A DNA stretch of 64,000 nt, taken from positions 467,386 through 531,385 of the forward strand of contig NZ_JAFCJZ010000003.1 in the NCBI RefSeq assembly GCF_018130765.1. Direction: 5' to 3'. The position numbers and the translations under genes are program-made. The notes below the pieces were generated by a model. The model did no database searches. It saw only the letters and a program-made list of their open reading frames with translations, and was not told the DNA's origin. Below, in pieces: positions 1 through 10,954 of the stretch; the stretch's first letter is position 1; each line of letters opens with the position of its first letter. The stretch is from Bradyrhizobium iriomotense (GTDB taxonomy: Bacteria; Pseudomonadota; Alphaproteobacteria; Rhizobiales; Xanthobacteraceae).

Positions 1-2
1 CC

Positions 3-431
3 AAGCGCGTCGGCTCGGTGGAGGGCAAGGGCAAGGTCGTCGCCATCGACTTGTTGGAGATGCCCGAGATTCCCGGCGTCGATTTCGCGCAGCTCGACTT
101 CATGGACAATGACGCGCCCGAAAAGCTCACCGCGATGCTTGGTGGCGGCGCCGACGTCGTGATGTCCGACATGGCCGCCAACACGACAGGTCACCGCAAG
201 ACCGACCAGCTCCGCATCGTCGGCCTCGTCGAGACCGCGGCGGCGTTTGCCTGCGATGTGCTCAAGCCCGGCGGCACGTTCCTTGCCAAGACGTTCCAGA
301 GCGGCGCCGACGCCGATCTGCTGGCCCAGCTCAAGCGCGATTTCGCAACCGTGCGCCACGTCAAGCCGGCCGCGAGCCGGCAGGATTCGTCGGAGCGATA
401 CGTGCTGGCGACGGGATTTCGCGGCGGGTAG
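3..431 (+). CDS. rlmE: 23S rRNA 2'-O-ribose methyltransferase RlmE (FtsJ), 3' part
   Basis: C-terminal 142 residues of an RlmE/FtsJ methyltransferase, which in this family methylates U2552 of 23S rRNA on the 50S subunit using SAM. The reading frame is open from the window edge, so the start lies outside. Visible family marks are VVAIDLLEM after the SAM-binding strand, PGVDFAQLDF, the catalytic aspartate in MSDMAANTTGHR, the catalytic lysine in LAKTFQSG and the glutamate in SSERYVLATGF, giving three of the K-D-K-E tetrad. Length to the stop is normal for the family. A long inverted repeat follows 14 bases after the stop. Confidence 0.95.
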   Translation, partial: KRVGSVEGKGKVVAIDLLEMPEIPGVDFAQLDFMDNDAPEKLTAMLGGGADVVMSDMAANTTGHRKTDQLRIVGLVETAAAFACDVLKPGGTFLAKTFQSGADADLLAQLKRDFATVRHVKPAASRQDSSERYVLATGFRGG

Positions 432-444
432 CACAGACTCCACC

Positions 445-632
445 GTCGTCCCGGACAAGCGCAGCTCTAGACAACGCGGAGCGTTGTCTAGAGTGGAGCG
501 CAGATCCGGGACCCATAGCCACAGGGAGAAGTGGCTAGAGGGACTCGGAGTTGCCGCCTTCGCCCCAAACTCCACCCTGTGGTTATGGGTCCCGGATCAG
601 CGCGCGCTTGAGGCGCGCTTGTCCGGGACGAC
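445..632. repeat. Long intergenic palindromic element with nested inverted repeats
   Basis: A 188-bp element with perfect 16-bp terminal inverted repeats (445-460 and 617-632, GTCGTCCCGGACAAGC type) and an inner 24-bp pair (503-526 and 575-598, one mismatch). A small hairpin (TCTAGACAACG and its complement, about 466-492) is nested in the left arm. It lies between convergent genes, rlmE and the first autotransporter, so as RNA it would fold from either direction and could end transcription. It resembles the REP/MITE-like elements that are common in Bradyrhizobium; that family link is from memory. Confidence 0.8.
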
Positions 633-660
633 ATCGAGTGGTAGGCGCGAGCATTCTTCA

Positions 661-3600
661 TCAAAATCCGTATTTCACCGCACCACGCACCCTCTGGCTC
701 TCGATGCCGCTGATAGAGCTCGTCAGCAGATATTCGAGATCGAGGCTGAGTGCGTTACCGACATCGGCTTTCACGGAAAGTCCGCCGGTCATGGTGTCGC
801 GCGCCGTCGGGGTCCCGCTGAGCGTATAGCCGGAGGTCAGGCCGGCGAGATCGACGTAGTTCAGGCCCTGCACATAGCCGCCGTCGAAGGCGTGCCGCCA
901 TTCCGCGCGGACGGCTGGCGTCAACAGGCCCCAGTTCTGCAGCATCGGATAGGCGAGGCGGCCGCCGAGAACGCTGGCGACGCTGGTCGTGCTCATCCTG
1001 TCATAGCTCAGGGCCCATAGGCTCGAGCCGGTCTCGTTGTAGGCGCCCAGCGTGGCATTCACGATATCGACGCGGCCGTAGCTCGAAAGCTTCCAGCCGT
1101 CCCATCGGGAGACATGGCTCACGCCGACCGTGCCGAAGAGCTGGCTGCCCGAGCGCTGGCTGTCCAGCATGACGTTGCCGTCACTGGACCACCGTTTGCC
1201 GTCGAAACGGAGCCAACCATAACCGCCGGCGACATCCAGATAGGTGTGGGGCAGGAAGTTCCAGCTTGCATAGATCGTCGCGTTGAAGCTGCGCGCATCG
1301 ATCCTCGATCCGTCCGTTCCGATCTTGTTGTGGTCGAAGCCGAGACCGAATGCGGCGCCCGCCTTGAGGCCGTCGGTGACGGTTCGATCGAAACCGAGCG
1401 TCAGTCCGGAGGACGTGAAGCGGTTGTCGTAGCTGTTGTCGCCTTGCAGCCTGCCGAAGCCAACCGTTCCGAATGCCCAGACATTGAATGGCAGCAGATT
1501 GGCCTTGTTGATGCGCTCGACCGCCTGAGGGAGCGCGGCGGCGAGCTGGTTGACGGCACGGCCGGCGTCGGACTGCGACGTCAGGCTCGTGCGGATCGGC
1601 AGATCGTCGGCGTAGCTGAGGGCCTGTGCCGCTGCGGACCGGTCGTTGAAGAGGCCGGCCGCCCGACGGTCGATTTCGGAATTGCTGGCCGATGCGCCGG
1701 ACGGGCCTGCGGCCGCGATCGGGCCGGAGCCGGGTGCGCCATCATCCGCATCGTGCAGGCCTTCGAGACGCTGGAATATGTTACCGATCTGGGTCTGGCC
1801 GAAGCGGACCGCGGTCGAGACCTGCGAGGCGACGGTTCCACGGACCGCCACGCTTGTGCCGGGATCGGAGCGTCCGACCGTGAGCGAGATAGCGTTTGAC
1901 GTGGCAGCGGCATTGTTGCCGTCACCGGCATAGATCGCGACAATCGAATGCGCGCCCGACGCCAGAGGCAAGGTCGTGAAGGATGCAGCCGAGCCGGAGA
2001 TCGTCGCGGTGCCCAGCACGATCGTGCCGTCCTTGAAGCTAACGCTGCCGGTCGGGGAAGCGCCTCCGGACAGTGTCGCCGTCAGGGTGACGGACTGGCC
2101 GGCCGCAGGCGCGCTCGCCGAGCTCGATACGGCGATCGAGGGCGCGGCCTTGCCGATCGTCAGCGCGATCGCGCTCGATGTTGCCGAGGCATTGCTGCCG
2201 TCGCCGCCATAGATCGCCGTCAGGGAATGGGAGCCCACGACAAGTGTCGATGTTGCGAACGTCGCGGTCGCGCCCGAGATGGTCGCCGTACCGAGCGTCG
2301 TCGTGCCGTCCTTGAAGGTGACGGAGCCTGACGGCGAGGAGCCGCCGGAGAGCACCGCGGTGAAGACCACCGACTGGCCGGCGGGTGCCGAAGTCGACGA
2401 GCTGGACAGCAGGATCGAGGGCGATGCCTGGCCGACGGTCACGGCGATCGCACCTGACGTCGCGGCGGTATTGCTGCTGTCGCCGGCATAGACGGCGGTG
2501 ATGGAATGGCTGCCGGCGGTCAGCGCGGAGGTCACGAGGATTGCGGTCGAGCCCGAGACCGTCGCAGTGCCCAGCGTGGAGGCGCCGTCCTGGAATGTCA
2601 CGGTGCCGCTCGGCGAGGAGCCGCCGGACAATATTGCCGTGAACGTCACCGACTGGCCGGCGGCCGGCGACGTCAACGAGGCCGATACCGAGATCGAGGG
2701 TGACACCTTGGCGACGGTGACGGTGACGGCGCCGGAGGTCGCCGCGGCATTGCTGCTGTCCCCGCCATAGGCCGCCGTGATGCTGTGCGCGCCGATCGCG
2801 AGCGCCGCCGTCGTGAAGGTTGCCGTTGTGCCCGAGATCGCGGCTGAGCCGAGGACGGTGGCACCGTCGTTGAAGGTCACTGTGCCGCTCGCCGATGATC
2901 CTCCCGAAACCGTGGCGGTGAAGGTGACCGACTGTCCGGCGGACGGCGAAGCTGACGAAGCCGCAAGCGCGAGTGAGGCCGAGGCCTTGCCGACGGTCAC
3001 CGTCACGGCGGTTGACGTCGCCCCGGCGTTGCCGCTGTCTCCGCCATAGACCGCGGTGATCGTGTGTGTTCCGACCGCAAGCGCTGCGGTGGTGAAGGTT
3101 GCGCTCGAACCCGCGATCGCGGCGGAGCCGAGGATAGTGGCTCCGTCCTGGAAGGTCACGGTGCCACTTGGCGACGATCCTCCTGAGAGCGTTGCCGTGA
3201 AGGTGACGGACTGGCCGACAGCCGGCGCCGTCGATGACGCCGCGAGCGAGATCGAAGGTGACGCCTGGCCGACCGTCACCATGATCGCACTGGAGGTGGC
3301 CGTGGCGTTGCTGCCGTCGCCGCCATAGACGGCGGTGATCGCATGTGTGCCGACCGTGAAGGCGGAGGTCGTCAGCGTCGCGCTCGCGCCCGAGATCGTG
3401 GCGGAGCCGAGCACAGTGGCGCCATCCTGGAAGGTCACGGAGCCGGTCGGCGAGGAGCCGCCGGAGAGTGTTGCCGTGAAGGTCACGGACTGACCGACGG
3501 TCGCCGCGCTCGACGAGCTGGAAACGGTCAGCGACGGCGAGACCTTGCCGACCGTGACGGTGATCGTGCCCGAACTTGCCGAGCCGTTGCTGCCGTCGCC

Positions 3601-5145
3601 GCCGTAAATTGCGGTGATCGGATGCGCGCCGACCGCGAGCGACGAGGTCGTGAAGGTTGCAGTCGAGCCCGAAATCGTGGCCGCCCCCAGCGTCGTGGAG
3701 CCGTCCTTGAAGGTCACGGAGCCGGTCGGCGAAGAGCCTCCGGAAAGTGTCGCCGTGAAGATCACCGATTGGCCGAGCGTCGGCGACAGCGAGGAGCTCG
3801 AAATCGAGACAGACAGCGATGCGCTGCCGACCGCCACCGTGATGGCGTTGGAGGTCGCGCCGGCATTGTGGCTGTCGCCGCCATAGACGGCGGTGATCGT
3901 ATGCGATCCGGTCGACAGCGACGATACCGTCAGCATCGCGGCCGATCCGGAAACGGTGCCGGAGCCGAGCGAGGTGGCTCCGTCATAGAAGGTGACAGAG
4001 CCGCCCGGCGAGGTGCCGCCGCTGAGCGAAGCGACCAGTGTCGCGGGGTCGCCAGCGCTGGTTGACGTCGACGATGCGCCCAGGGTGACGGTCGGCGCAT
4101 CCTGCGTGATCGTCACGGTGACCGAGCCCGACGTAACCGACGCGTTGGTGGTGTCACCGTTGTAGGTCGCGGTGATCGTGTGCGAGCCGACGGACAGCGA
4201 CGACACCGCCAGGATGGCGGTCGTCCCGGAGATGGTGGCGCTGCCGAGCTGGGTCGCGCCTTCCTGGAAGGTGACGGTGCCGCTCGGCGAGGCCCCGCCG
4301 GTCAGGGTCGCGACGAGTGCAACGGATGAGCCGTAGCTTGCCGAAGAGGACGAGGCGGCGAGCGCGATCGAAGGCGTGATCTGGGCCACCGTGACCGTGG
4401 TGGAGCCGCTCGTAGCCGAATTGTTGTTGGAGTTGCCCGAATAGCTTGCGGTGATCGCGTTTGCTCCGACCGGCAGCGAACTGACCGTCAGGCTTGCTGT
4501 CGTCCCCGAGAGAGACGCGGTGCCGAGCGACGTTCCGTTGGCGTAGAAGGTGACTGTTCCGCTCGGCGAATAGCCTCCGCTCAGCGTCGCCGTCAGCGTC
4601 ACCGAATTGCCGTAGATGATGGAGGAGGACGACGACGAGACGGACAGTGTCGGTGACGCCTTGTCGATCGTGATCTGGTAGGGGATGCTGCCCCAGCCCA
4701 AGCCGAGGGGAGTGGCATCCGAAGGAAGATTGCCGGACCCGGTCATGATCGATATGAACCCGAGATAGGTGCCTGCCGCCGTCGGGGTGCCGTTCATGGC
4801 AACGGAGCATGTGTCGCCGCTCGACGTATTCGAAATCGTCACCCCCGGCACGAAGGGGGGCATATCCGAAATCTGGCACTCGATGTCGTCGGTATAGATC
4901 GTGACGCTCTGCGAGTACGCGGTTCCGATCGTTCCGTTCGGGAGTGTTCGGAGGGCATGGGCCGGCGCGCTCGCGCAGAAGAGCAGAACGGCGGCCAGCC
5001 AAAGGCTGACAACAGCGTTTCGAACGGTGCGAGGCAGCACCGTCGCGATCGGCTCTGCATGGGCGAATGACGATGTCGCTCGCGTGGCGCGGCCCCTCTC
5101 AAGGTGCCCGCCGTGCGCGACCACGTCGAAACAATCGGAATGCAT
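661..5145 (-). CDS. Autotransporter with ten Ig-like repeats (type V secretion, surface protein)
   Basis: 1494 residues. A long N-terminal stretch precedes a signal peptide at about residues 42-64, with likely cleavage after APAHA. Residues about 162-1091 are ten tandem 93-residue Ig-like (Big_3_5-type) repeats, each with a core like GQSVTFTATLSGGSSP, SVTFKDG, LGSATISG and ITAVYGGD. A linker follows, then a C-terminal autotransporter barrel of about 280 residues from FNVWAFGTVGFGRL to a terminal Phe. The passenger is Ser/Thr/Gly-rich and would be displayed or shed at the cell surface; adhesion is a guess from the family. The barrel is closely similar to that of the autotransporter at 5604-7442. 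Start choice is uncertain: the signal peptide begins about 40 residues in, so a downstream start is possible. A shared 16-bp inverted repeat lies about 160 bp upstream. Confidence 0.9.
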   Translation of the reverse strand: MHSDCFDVVAHGGHLERGRATRATSSFAHAEPIATVLPRTVRNAVVSLWLAAVLLFCASAPAHALRTLPNGTIGTAYSQSVTIYTDDIECQISDMPPFVPGVTISNTSSGDTCSVAMNGTPTAAGTYLGFISIMTGSGNLPSDATPLGLGWGSIPYQITIDKASPTLSVSSSSSSIIYGNSVTLTATLSGGYSPSGTVTFYANGTSLGTASLSGTTASLTVSSLPVGANAITASYSGNSNNNSATSGSTTVTVAQITPSIALAASSSSASYGSSVALVATLTGGASPSGTVTFQEGATQLGSATISGTTAILAVSSLSVGSHTITATYNGDTTNASVTSGSVTVTITQDAPTVTLGASSTSTSAGDPATLVASLSGGTSPGGSVTFYDGATSLGSGTVSGSAAMLTVSSLSTGSHTITAVYGGDSHNAGATSNAITVAVGSASLSVSISSSSLSPTLGQSVIFTATLSGGSSPTGSVTFKDGSTTLGAATISGSTATFTTSSLAVGAHPITAIYGGDGSNGSASSGTITVTVGKVSPSLTVSSSSSAATVGQSVTFTATLSGGSSPTGSVTFQDGATVLGSATISGASATLTTSAFTVGTHAITAVYGGDGSNATATSSAIMVTVGQASPSISLAASSTAPAVGQSVTFTATLSGGSSPSGTVTFQDGATILGSAAIAGSSATFTTAALAVGTHTITAVYGGDSGNAGATSTAVTVTVGKASASLALAASSASPSAGQSVTFTATVSGGSSASGTVTFNDGATVLGSAAISGTTATFTTAALAIGAHSITAAYGGDSSNAAATSGAVTVTVAKVSPSISVSASLTSPAAGQSVTFTAILSGGSSPSGTVTFQDGASTLGTATVSGSTAILVTSALTAGSHSITAVYAGDSSNTAATSGAIAVTVGQASPSILLSSSSTSAPAGQSVVFTAVLSGGSSPSGSVTFKDGTTTLGTATISGATATFATSTLVVGSHSLTAIYGGDGSNASATSSAIALTIGKAAPSIAVSSSASAPAAGQSVTLTATLSGGASPTGSVSFKDGTIVLGTATISGSAASFTTLPLASGAHSIVAIYAGDGNNAAATSNAISLTVGRSDPGTSVAVRGTVASQVSTAVRFGQTQIGNIFQRLEGLHDADDGAPGSGPIAAAGPSGASASNSEIDRRAAGLFNDRSAAAQALSYADDLPIRTSLTSQSDAGRAVNQLAAALPQAVERINKANLLPFNVWAFGTVGFGRLQGDNSYDNRFTSSGLTLGFDRTVTDGLKAGAAFGLGFDHNKIGTDGSRIDARSFNATIYASWNFLPHTYLDVAGGYGWLRFDGKRWSSDGNVMLDSQRSGSQLFGTVGVSHVSRWDGWKLSSYGRVDIVNATLGAYNETGSSLWALSYDRMSTTSVASVLGGRLAYPMLQNWGLLTPAVRAEWRHAFDGGYVQGLNYVDLAGLTSGYTLSGTPTARDTMTGGLSVKADVGNALSLDLEYLLTSSISGIESQRVRGAVKYGF
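1870..4662 (-). repeat. Ten tandem 279-bp repeats within the autotransporter passenger
   Basis: The ten 93-residue Ig-like units are also repeated at DNA level with a 279-bp period. The middle units (about 2200-3750) are the most alike, for example in the SGTVTFQDGA and SGSVTFKDG segments; the first three are more diverged. This suggests recent expansion or gene conversion in the central units and a likely length polymorphism between strains. Confidence 0.85.
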
Positions 5146-5303
5146 GCCCTGTCCCCGTCGTTCGGATCCCGCGCGATTGACGTCGCAGGGATTGCGCAGG
5201 CGAGGAGAGGGGTCGTCAGCGGAGGTGATCCGCCAACGCTCGATATCTCACACACCTGAGATCGTCTTGTCGGGTCTGGTAGGCGACGGACGGCAAATCC
5301 ACC

Positions 5304-5319
5304 ATCAACGCGGATTGAT
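5304..5319 (-). promoter_or_regulatory. Inverted repeat ATCAAC-N4-ATTGAT upstream of autotransporter 1
   Basis: A 16-bp near-perfect inverted repeat (5 of 6 arm pairs) in the gap before the 661-5145 gene. The same motif occurs at 7569-7584 and 13120-13135. Around this copy and the 7569 copy more is conserved: a GTAGGCGA block exactly 25 bp to the left and CTGAGATCG at 5256-5264 (7521-7529 in the other), so the two autotransporter promoters look duplicated. Confidence 0.6.
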
Positions 5320-5338
5320 CCTGGGGATCGGGCAGCCG

Positions 5339-5530
5339 CTAGTCGCATTCCTGCGACAGCGCCAATTGTCCCGGGGCTGTTCGGTCCAAAGTGGCGCGAT
5401 CGCAGATCGTCAAGGCGACGATGTGAACGACCAGGAAGGCGGCGGCCACGGCCAGCAGCCAGCCCATCTCGTCCTGGGCTCGAGGCCGCGCGGCCGACCT
5501 TGCTCGCGCTGGCTTGCCTGCAACGTTCAT
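5339..5530 (-). CDS. Small single-pass membrane protein, unknown function
   Basis: 63 residues. A basic N-terminus (KPARARSAARPR) precedes one hydrophobic helix (about residues 23-43, WLLAVAAAFLVVHIVALTI) and a short polar tail. A GGGGGGAC stretch a few bases before the ATG can act as ribosome binding site. It sits between two autotransporter genes on the same strand, 73 bp after the end of the 5604-7442 gene, so it may be co-transcribed with that gene. No family is recognised. Its context suggests an envelope role, which is a guess; the evidence for being a real gene is the RBS, the position and the clean TM profile. Confidence 0.5.
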   Translation of the reverse strand: MNVAGKPARARSAARPRAQDEMGWLLAVAAAFLVVHIVALTICDRATLDRTAPGQLALSQECD

Positions 5531-5603
5531 GTCCGTCCCCCCGGCATCCGTGTGGAACTCTTGATGTGTGATTGCTGCTGATCCCGCGACGCCGGCGTCG
5601 TCT

Positions 5604-7442
5604 TTAGAACCCGATCCTGACGTGCGCGCGCCCGCGCTCGCTGCGCGCGTTCTGTGCGATCAGTTCGTCGAGCTGGATGCCGAGACTGACGGACCGGTTC
5701 ACCTGCAGCTCGAAGCCGAGACCGAGCAGGGCCTGGTCGCGCTTTTCCGCCGAGCCGAACAGGCTGTAGATAGTCGTCGGATCGAAGCTGTAGGCGATCG
5801 CTTGCGCATAGGAGCCGCTGAGGCTGCGGCGATAGGCGAGCTCGAAGCTGGATTTGAGCGCGCCGGCGGAAGTGTCCGTCACATGGCTGAACCTGGTCCC
5901 GAGCACGCCCGCGAGATCGACGGCCGAGGTCTGGTCGAAGGCGAGATTGTAGACGCCCGCACCGGTCTCGACATAGCCGTCGAGCCGGATCCATTGCAGG
6001 TCGAGCCGCGCATAGGGGGCGATCTTCCAGCGGCCGACCTTGGTCTCGTGGCTCACCGACAGCGAGCCGAACAGGTCGTTGGCGCCGCGATGTCCGGAGC
6101 CGAAGGCCTGCGCGGAGGTGTCGTAGCGATAATTGCCGAGCCTGCCGACGGCATAGCCGAGGACCGCGTCGATGAACCAGTGCGGCGCGACGCGGTAGCT
6201 GGCATAGGCCTGCGTGGACCAGACATTGGCATTGATGTGCGAGCCGTCGCTGCCGATCGTCGCATGGTCGATACCGAAGCCGACGGCGACACCGGCCTTC
6301 AGGTTGCGCGAGAGACGCGAATCGACGCCGGCGGTGAGCCCGGTGGAGGACACGTTGTATTTGGCGTCGGCGTAAGTGGTATCCCGGCCGAACTGCAGCG
6401 CGCCCGCGGTCCAGTAGCGCAGCGACGAATCGGATCCGGCCGGCACGGGCACGGCCTGTTCATCCCTCGACTTTGGCCGGGCCTGCGCCACGTCGGATGC
6501 GGAGACCGTCCTGTCCCCGGCATCCGCCGGCAGGCCAGACTGTCTCTGCGGCACCGGCATCTGCGCGAAGGAGGCCCTGTTGCTGACCAGGGGCACGTCG
6601 TCATTGTGCAGCTCGATCAGCCGGTCCTGCACATTGTCAATCTGCTGCTGCCCCATCACCTGCACGGTATGAACCTGGAAGTCGACCATCGCTTTCACGG
6701 TTGGATCCAGGGTCGGATCCGGCATGGCCGCGTAGCGATAGATGGCCGTGCCCGTGGCCGAGCCGAGCGGCGTCGTCACGGTGACATCGACCGCGCCTGC
6801 CGCGTGCGGCGGCGTCACCACCGATATCTGCGTCGCGCTCAGCACCGTGAACCCGAGCACGTTCACGCCGCCGAACTTGACCGACGTGGCGCCGGTGAGG
6901 TTCAGCCCGATGACGATGGTCGTTTGCTGTCCGGCGATCGGGCCCGATGCCGGATTGGTGCTGGTCACCACGGGGCCAGGACCGGGGCCGGGGTTGGGAG
7001 CGGCCGTACAGGTGACGGTGACGTCGATCTGCGACGGCAGGCCTTCGCTCAGGGAGCGCCAACTGAAGGTCTGCGTGCCGGTCACGGTCACGGTGACCTG
7101 CAGCGTGCCCGACGCCGCGCTGGAGCCGTCGGCATAATGGCCGCCGACACCGAGCTCGATGCCGTAGAAAAGGGTCGTGTCGACGACGAACGTGTAGTTC
7201 AGCTTGATGATGTCACCCGCGGTCAGCGACACCGTGGTGTCGGACTGGTGATCGGCCCCGCTCACATTGAAGGTGCCGGCATTGATGTCGGCGCAGGTGG
7301 TCGCCGCGAGCGCGGCGCCGGCACCAAGGGCCTGGACCAGGACGAACAGCACGATCGCGCGCGACACAGCCCGGGCCGCCGCCGAGGTCGCCTGCTTGAG
7401 GCGGGTGAGACGCGCGCGCGTGCCGTGACAAAAGAAAGCCAT
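5604..7442 (-). CDS. Autotransporter with IPT/TIG domain
   Basis: 612 residues from the ATG at 7442. That start is preferred over an in-frame one 67 codons upstream because a typical signal sequence follows directly (basic n-region, then IVLFVLVQALGAGAALA, cleavage near residue 47). Residues about 48-150 are a beta-rich passenger (TCADINAGTFNVSGADHQ), then a short Pro-Gly linker, an IPT/TIG Ig-like domain at about 160-243 (NPASGPIAGQQTTIVIG), a linker, and a C-terminal autotransporter barrel from about 340 to the terminal Phe. The barrel shares the pattern LKAG-A-G-G-DH-IG-DGS-I-A with the 661-5145 protein, so the two barrels are paralogous while the passengers differ. It is divergent from a hybrid sensor kinase across a 250-bp gap. 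Confidence 0.88.
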   Translation of the reverse strand: MAFFCHGTRARLTRLKQATSAAARAVSRAIVLFVLVQALGAGAALAATTCADINAGTFNVSGADHQSDTTVSLTAGDIIKLNYTFVVDTTLFYGIELGVGGHYADGSSAASGTLQVTVTVTGTQTFSWRSLSEGLPSQIDVTVTCTAAPNPGPGPGPVVTSTNPASGPIAGQQTTIVIGLNLTGATSVKFGGVNVLGFTVLSATQISVVTPPHAAGAVDVTVTTPLGSATGTAIYRYAAMPDPTLDPTVKAMVDFQVHTVQVMGQQQIDNVQDRLIELHNDDVPLVSNRASFAQMPVPQRQSGLPADAGDRTVSASDVAQARPKSRDEQAVPVPAGSDSSLRYWTAGALQFGRDTTYADAKYNVSSTGLTAGVDSRLSRNLKAGVAVGFGIDHATIGSDGSHINANVWSTQAYASYRVAPHWFIDAVLGYAVGRLGNYRYDTSAQAFGSGHRGANDLFGSLSVSHETKVGRWKIAPYARLDLQWIRLDGYVETGAGVYNLAFDQTSAVDLAGVLGTRFSHVTDTSAGALKSSFELAYRRSLSGSYAQAIAYSFDPTTIYSLFGSAEKRDQALLGLGFELQVNRSVSLGIQLDELIAQNARSERGRAHVRIGF

Positions 7443-7568
7443 AACCCAATTCCCACTCGTCCAGATCCCCGGCCGCGATTGGCTGTAGCGCGGGACCGCG
7501 CGACTCGACGTCGGACGTGTCTGAGATCGACTGAAAGGGGCTCGTAGGCGAACGGGATCAAAACGGCC

Positions 7569-7584
7569 ATCAACGCCGGTTGAT
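7569..7584. promoter_or_regulatory. Perfect inverted repeat ATCAAC-GCCG-GTTGAT between autotransporter 2 and the sensor kinase
   Basis: A 16-bp inverted repeat with perfect 6-bp arms. It lies 127 bp upstream of the autotransporter ATG and 108 bp upstream of the kinase ATG, so it could serve both. It matches copies at 5304-5319 and 13120-13135. The arrangement ATCAA-N6-TTGAT is the reverse of an FNR/FixK box (TTGAT-N4-ATCAA), so that family is not the obvious binder. Confidence 0.6.
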
Positions 7585-7692
7585 CGTCCTGTCGGCCGAG
7601 ACAAGCGAGCCCCCGACTTTGGCTCTGGACGAGGGCGGATCAACTCTGCAATGGAAGAGCTCCAGAGTGAATGAGCGCGGGGATAGGCCGGG

Positions 7693-10225
<2,533 letters not shown>

Positions 10226-10251
<26 letters not shown>

Positions 10252-10915
10252 GGACGCGCCGGAGATCCGGCTGATGCTGACCTCGTTCCTCCAGGAAGAA
10301 GGCATGGTCGCCCATGGCATGGCGACCGGCGGCGAGCTGCGCGCGGGGCTCGCGGCGCTGAGGCCCGACATCGTCCTGCTCGACATCAACCTGCCCGATG
10401 CCGACGGCATTGCGCTCGCACGCGAATTGCGGCTCGGCGAGCAATGCGGGCTGATCTTCGTCACCAGCCGGGATTCCGACGACGACGTTCTTTCGGGGCT
10501 GGAGGCGGGGGGCGACGACTATATCTCCAAGCCGATTAACCTGCGTACGCTGCTGGCCCGCATCCGCAGCGTCCTGCGCCGGACCAAGGAATCGGTCGTC
10601 ACCTTCGACGGCTGGATTCTCGACCCGGTCCGGCGCGAGCTGTTTCGTCCCGACGGCAGCATGGTCAAGCTGACCTCAGGCGAATTCAACATCCTCGCCG
10701 CCCTTGCTTCGCAGATGACGCGGCCGCTCAGCCGCGATTTCCTGCTCGACGTCATCTCCAATCGCGACCCCCGCGAGATCAGCGAGCACACGGTCGACAA
10801 TCTGATCGTGCGGCTGCGGCGGAAGATGCAATATGACGGAACGGCGGCGCCGATCGCAACGGTGCGCGGCGTCGGCTATGCGCTGATTCCGGTGCAGCAG
10901 CCGGCCCGCACCTGA
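10226..10915 (+). CDS. OmpR/PhoB-type response regulator
   Basis: 229 residues with an N-terminal receiver (acidic pair E9/D10, phospho-acceptor Asp53 in LLDINLPDADG, conserved Lys in ISKPI) and a C-terminal winged helix (LTSGEFNILAALASQ, ISEHTVDNLIVRLRRKM, TVRGVGYAL). The start is set at the ATG before STIVLVVED, preceded by GAAGGGG; it lies 26 bp inside the sensor kinase gene, so translation is probably coupled. It should take phosphate from the kinase HPt domain and bind DNA. Its targets are unknown, but the autotransporter and channel operons next to it share an inverted repeat and are the first candidates. Confidence 0.93.
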
Positions 10916-10954
10916 CGGACATTGATGCGGACCGTCCCGGGCATCTCGGCCCGG

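Noticed and set aside
2498..3328. Three plus-strand 90-codon frames with a 279-bp period inside the autotransporter gene
   Set aside because: They are antisense images of the tandem repeat units and share their period; no RBS or family.
1870..4662. Regular repeats considered as a CRISPR array
   Set aside because: Units are coding, contiguous, 279 bp long and lack spacers.
5568..7547. Plus-strand frame of 659 codons
   Set aside because: Antisense to the IPT autotransporter; Arg- and Gly-rich composition, no domain.
7569..7584. The shared inverted repeat considered as an FNR box
   Set aside because: The halves are in reverse order and the spacing differs.
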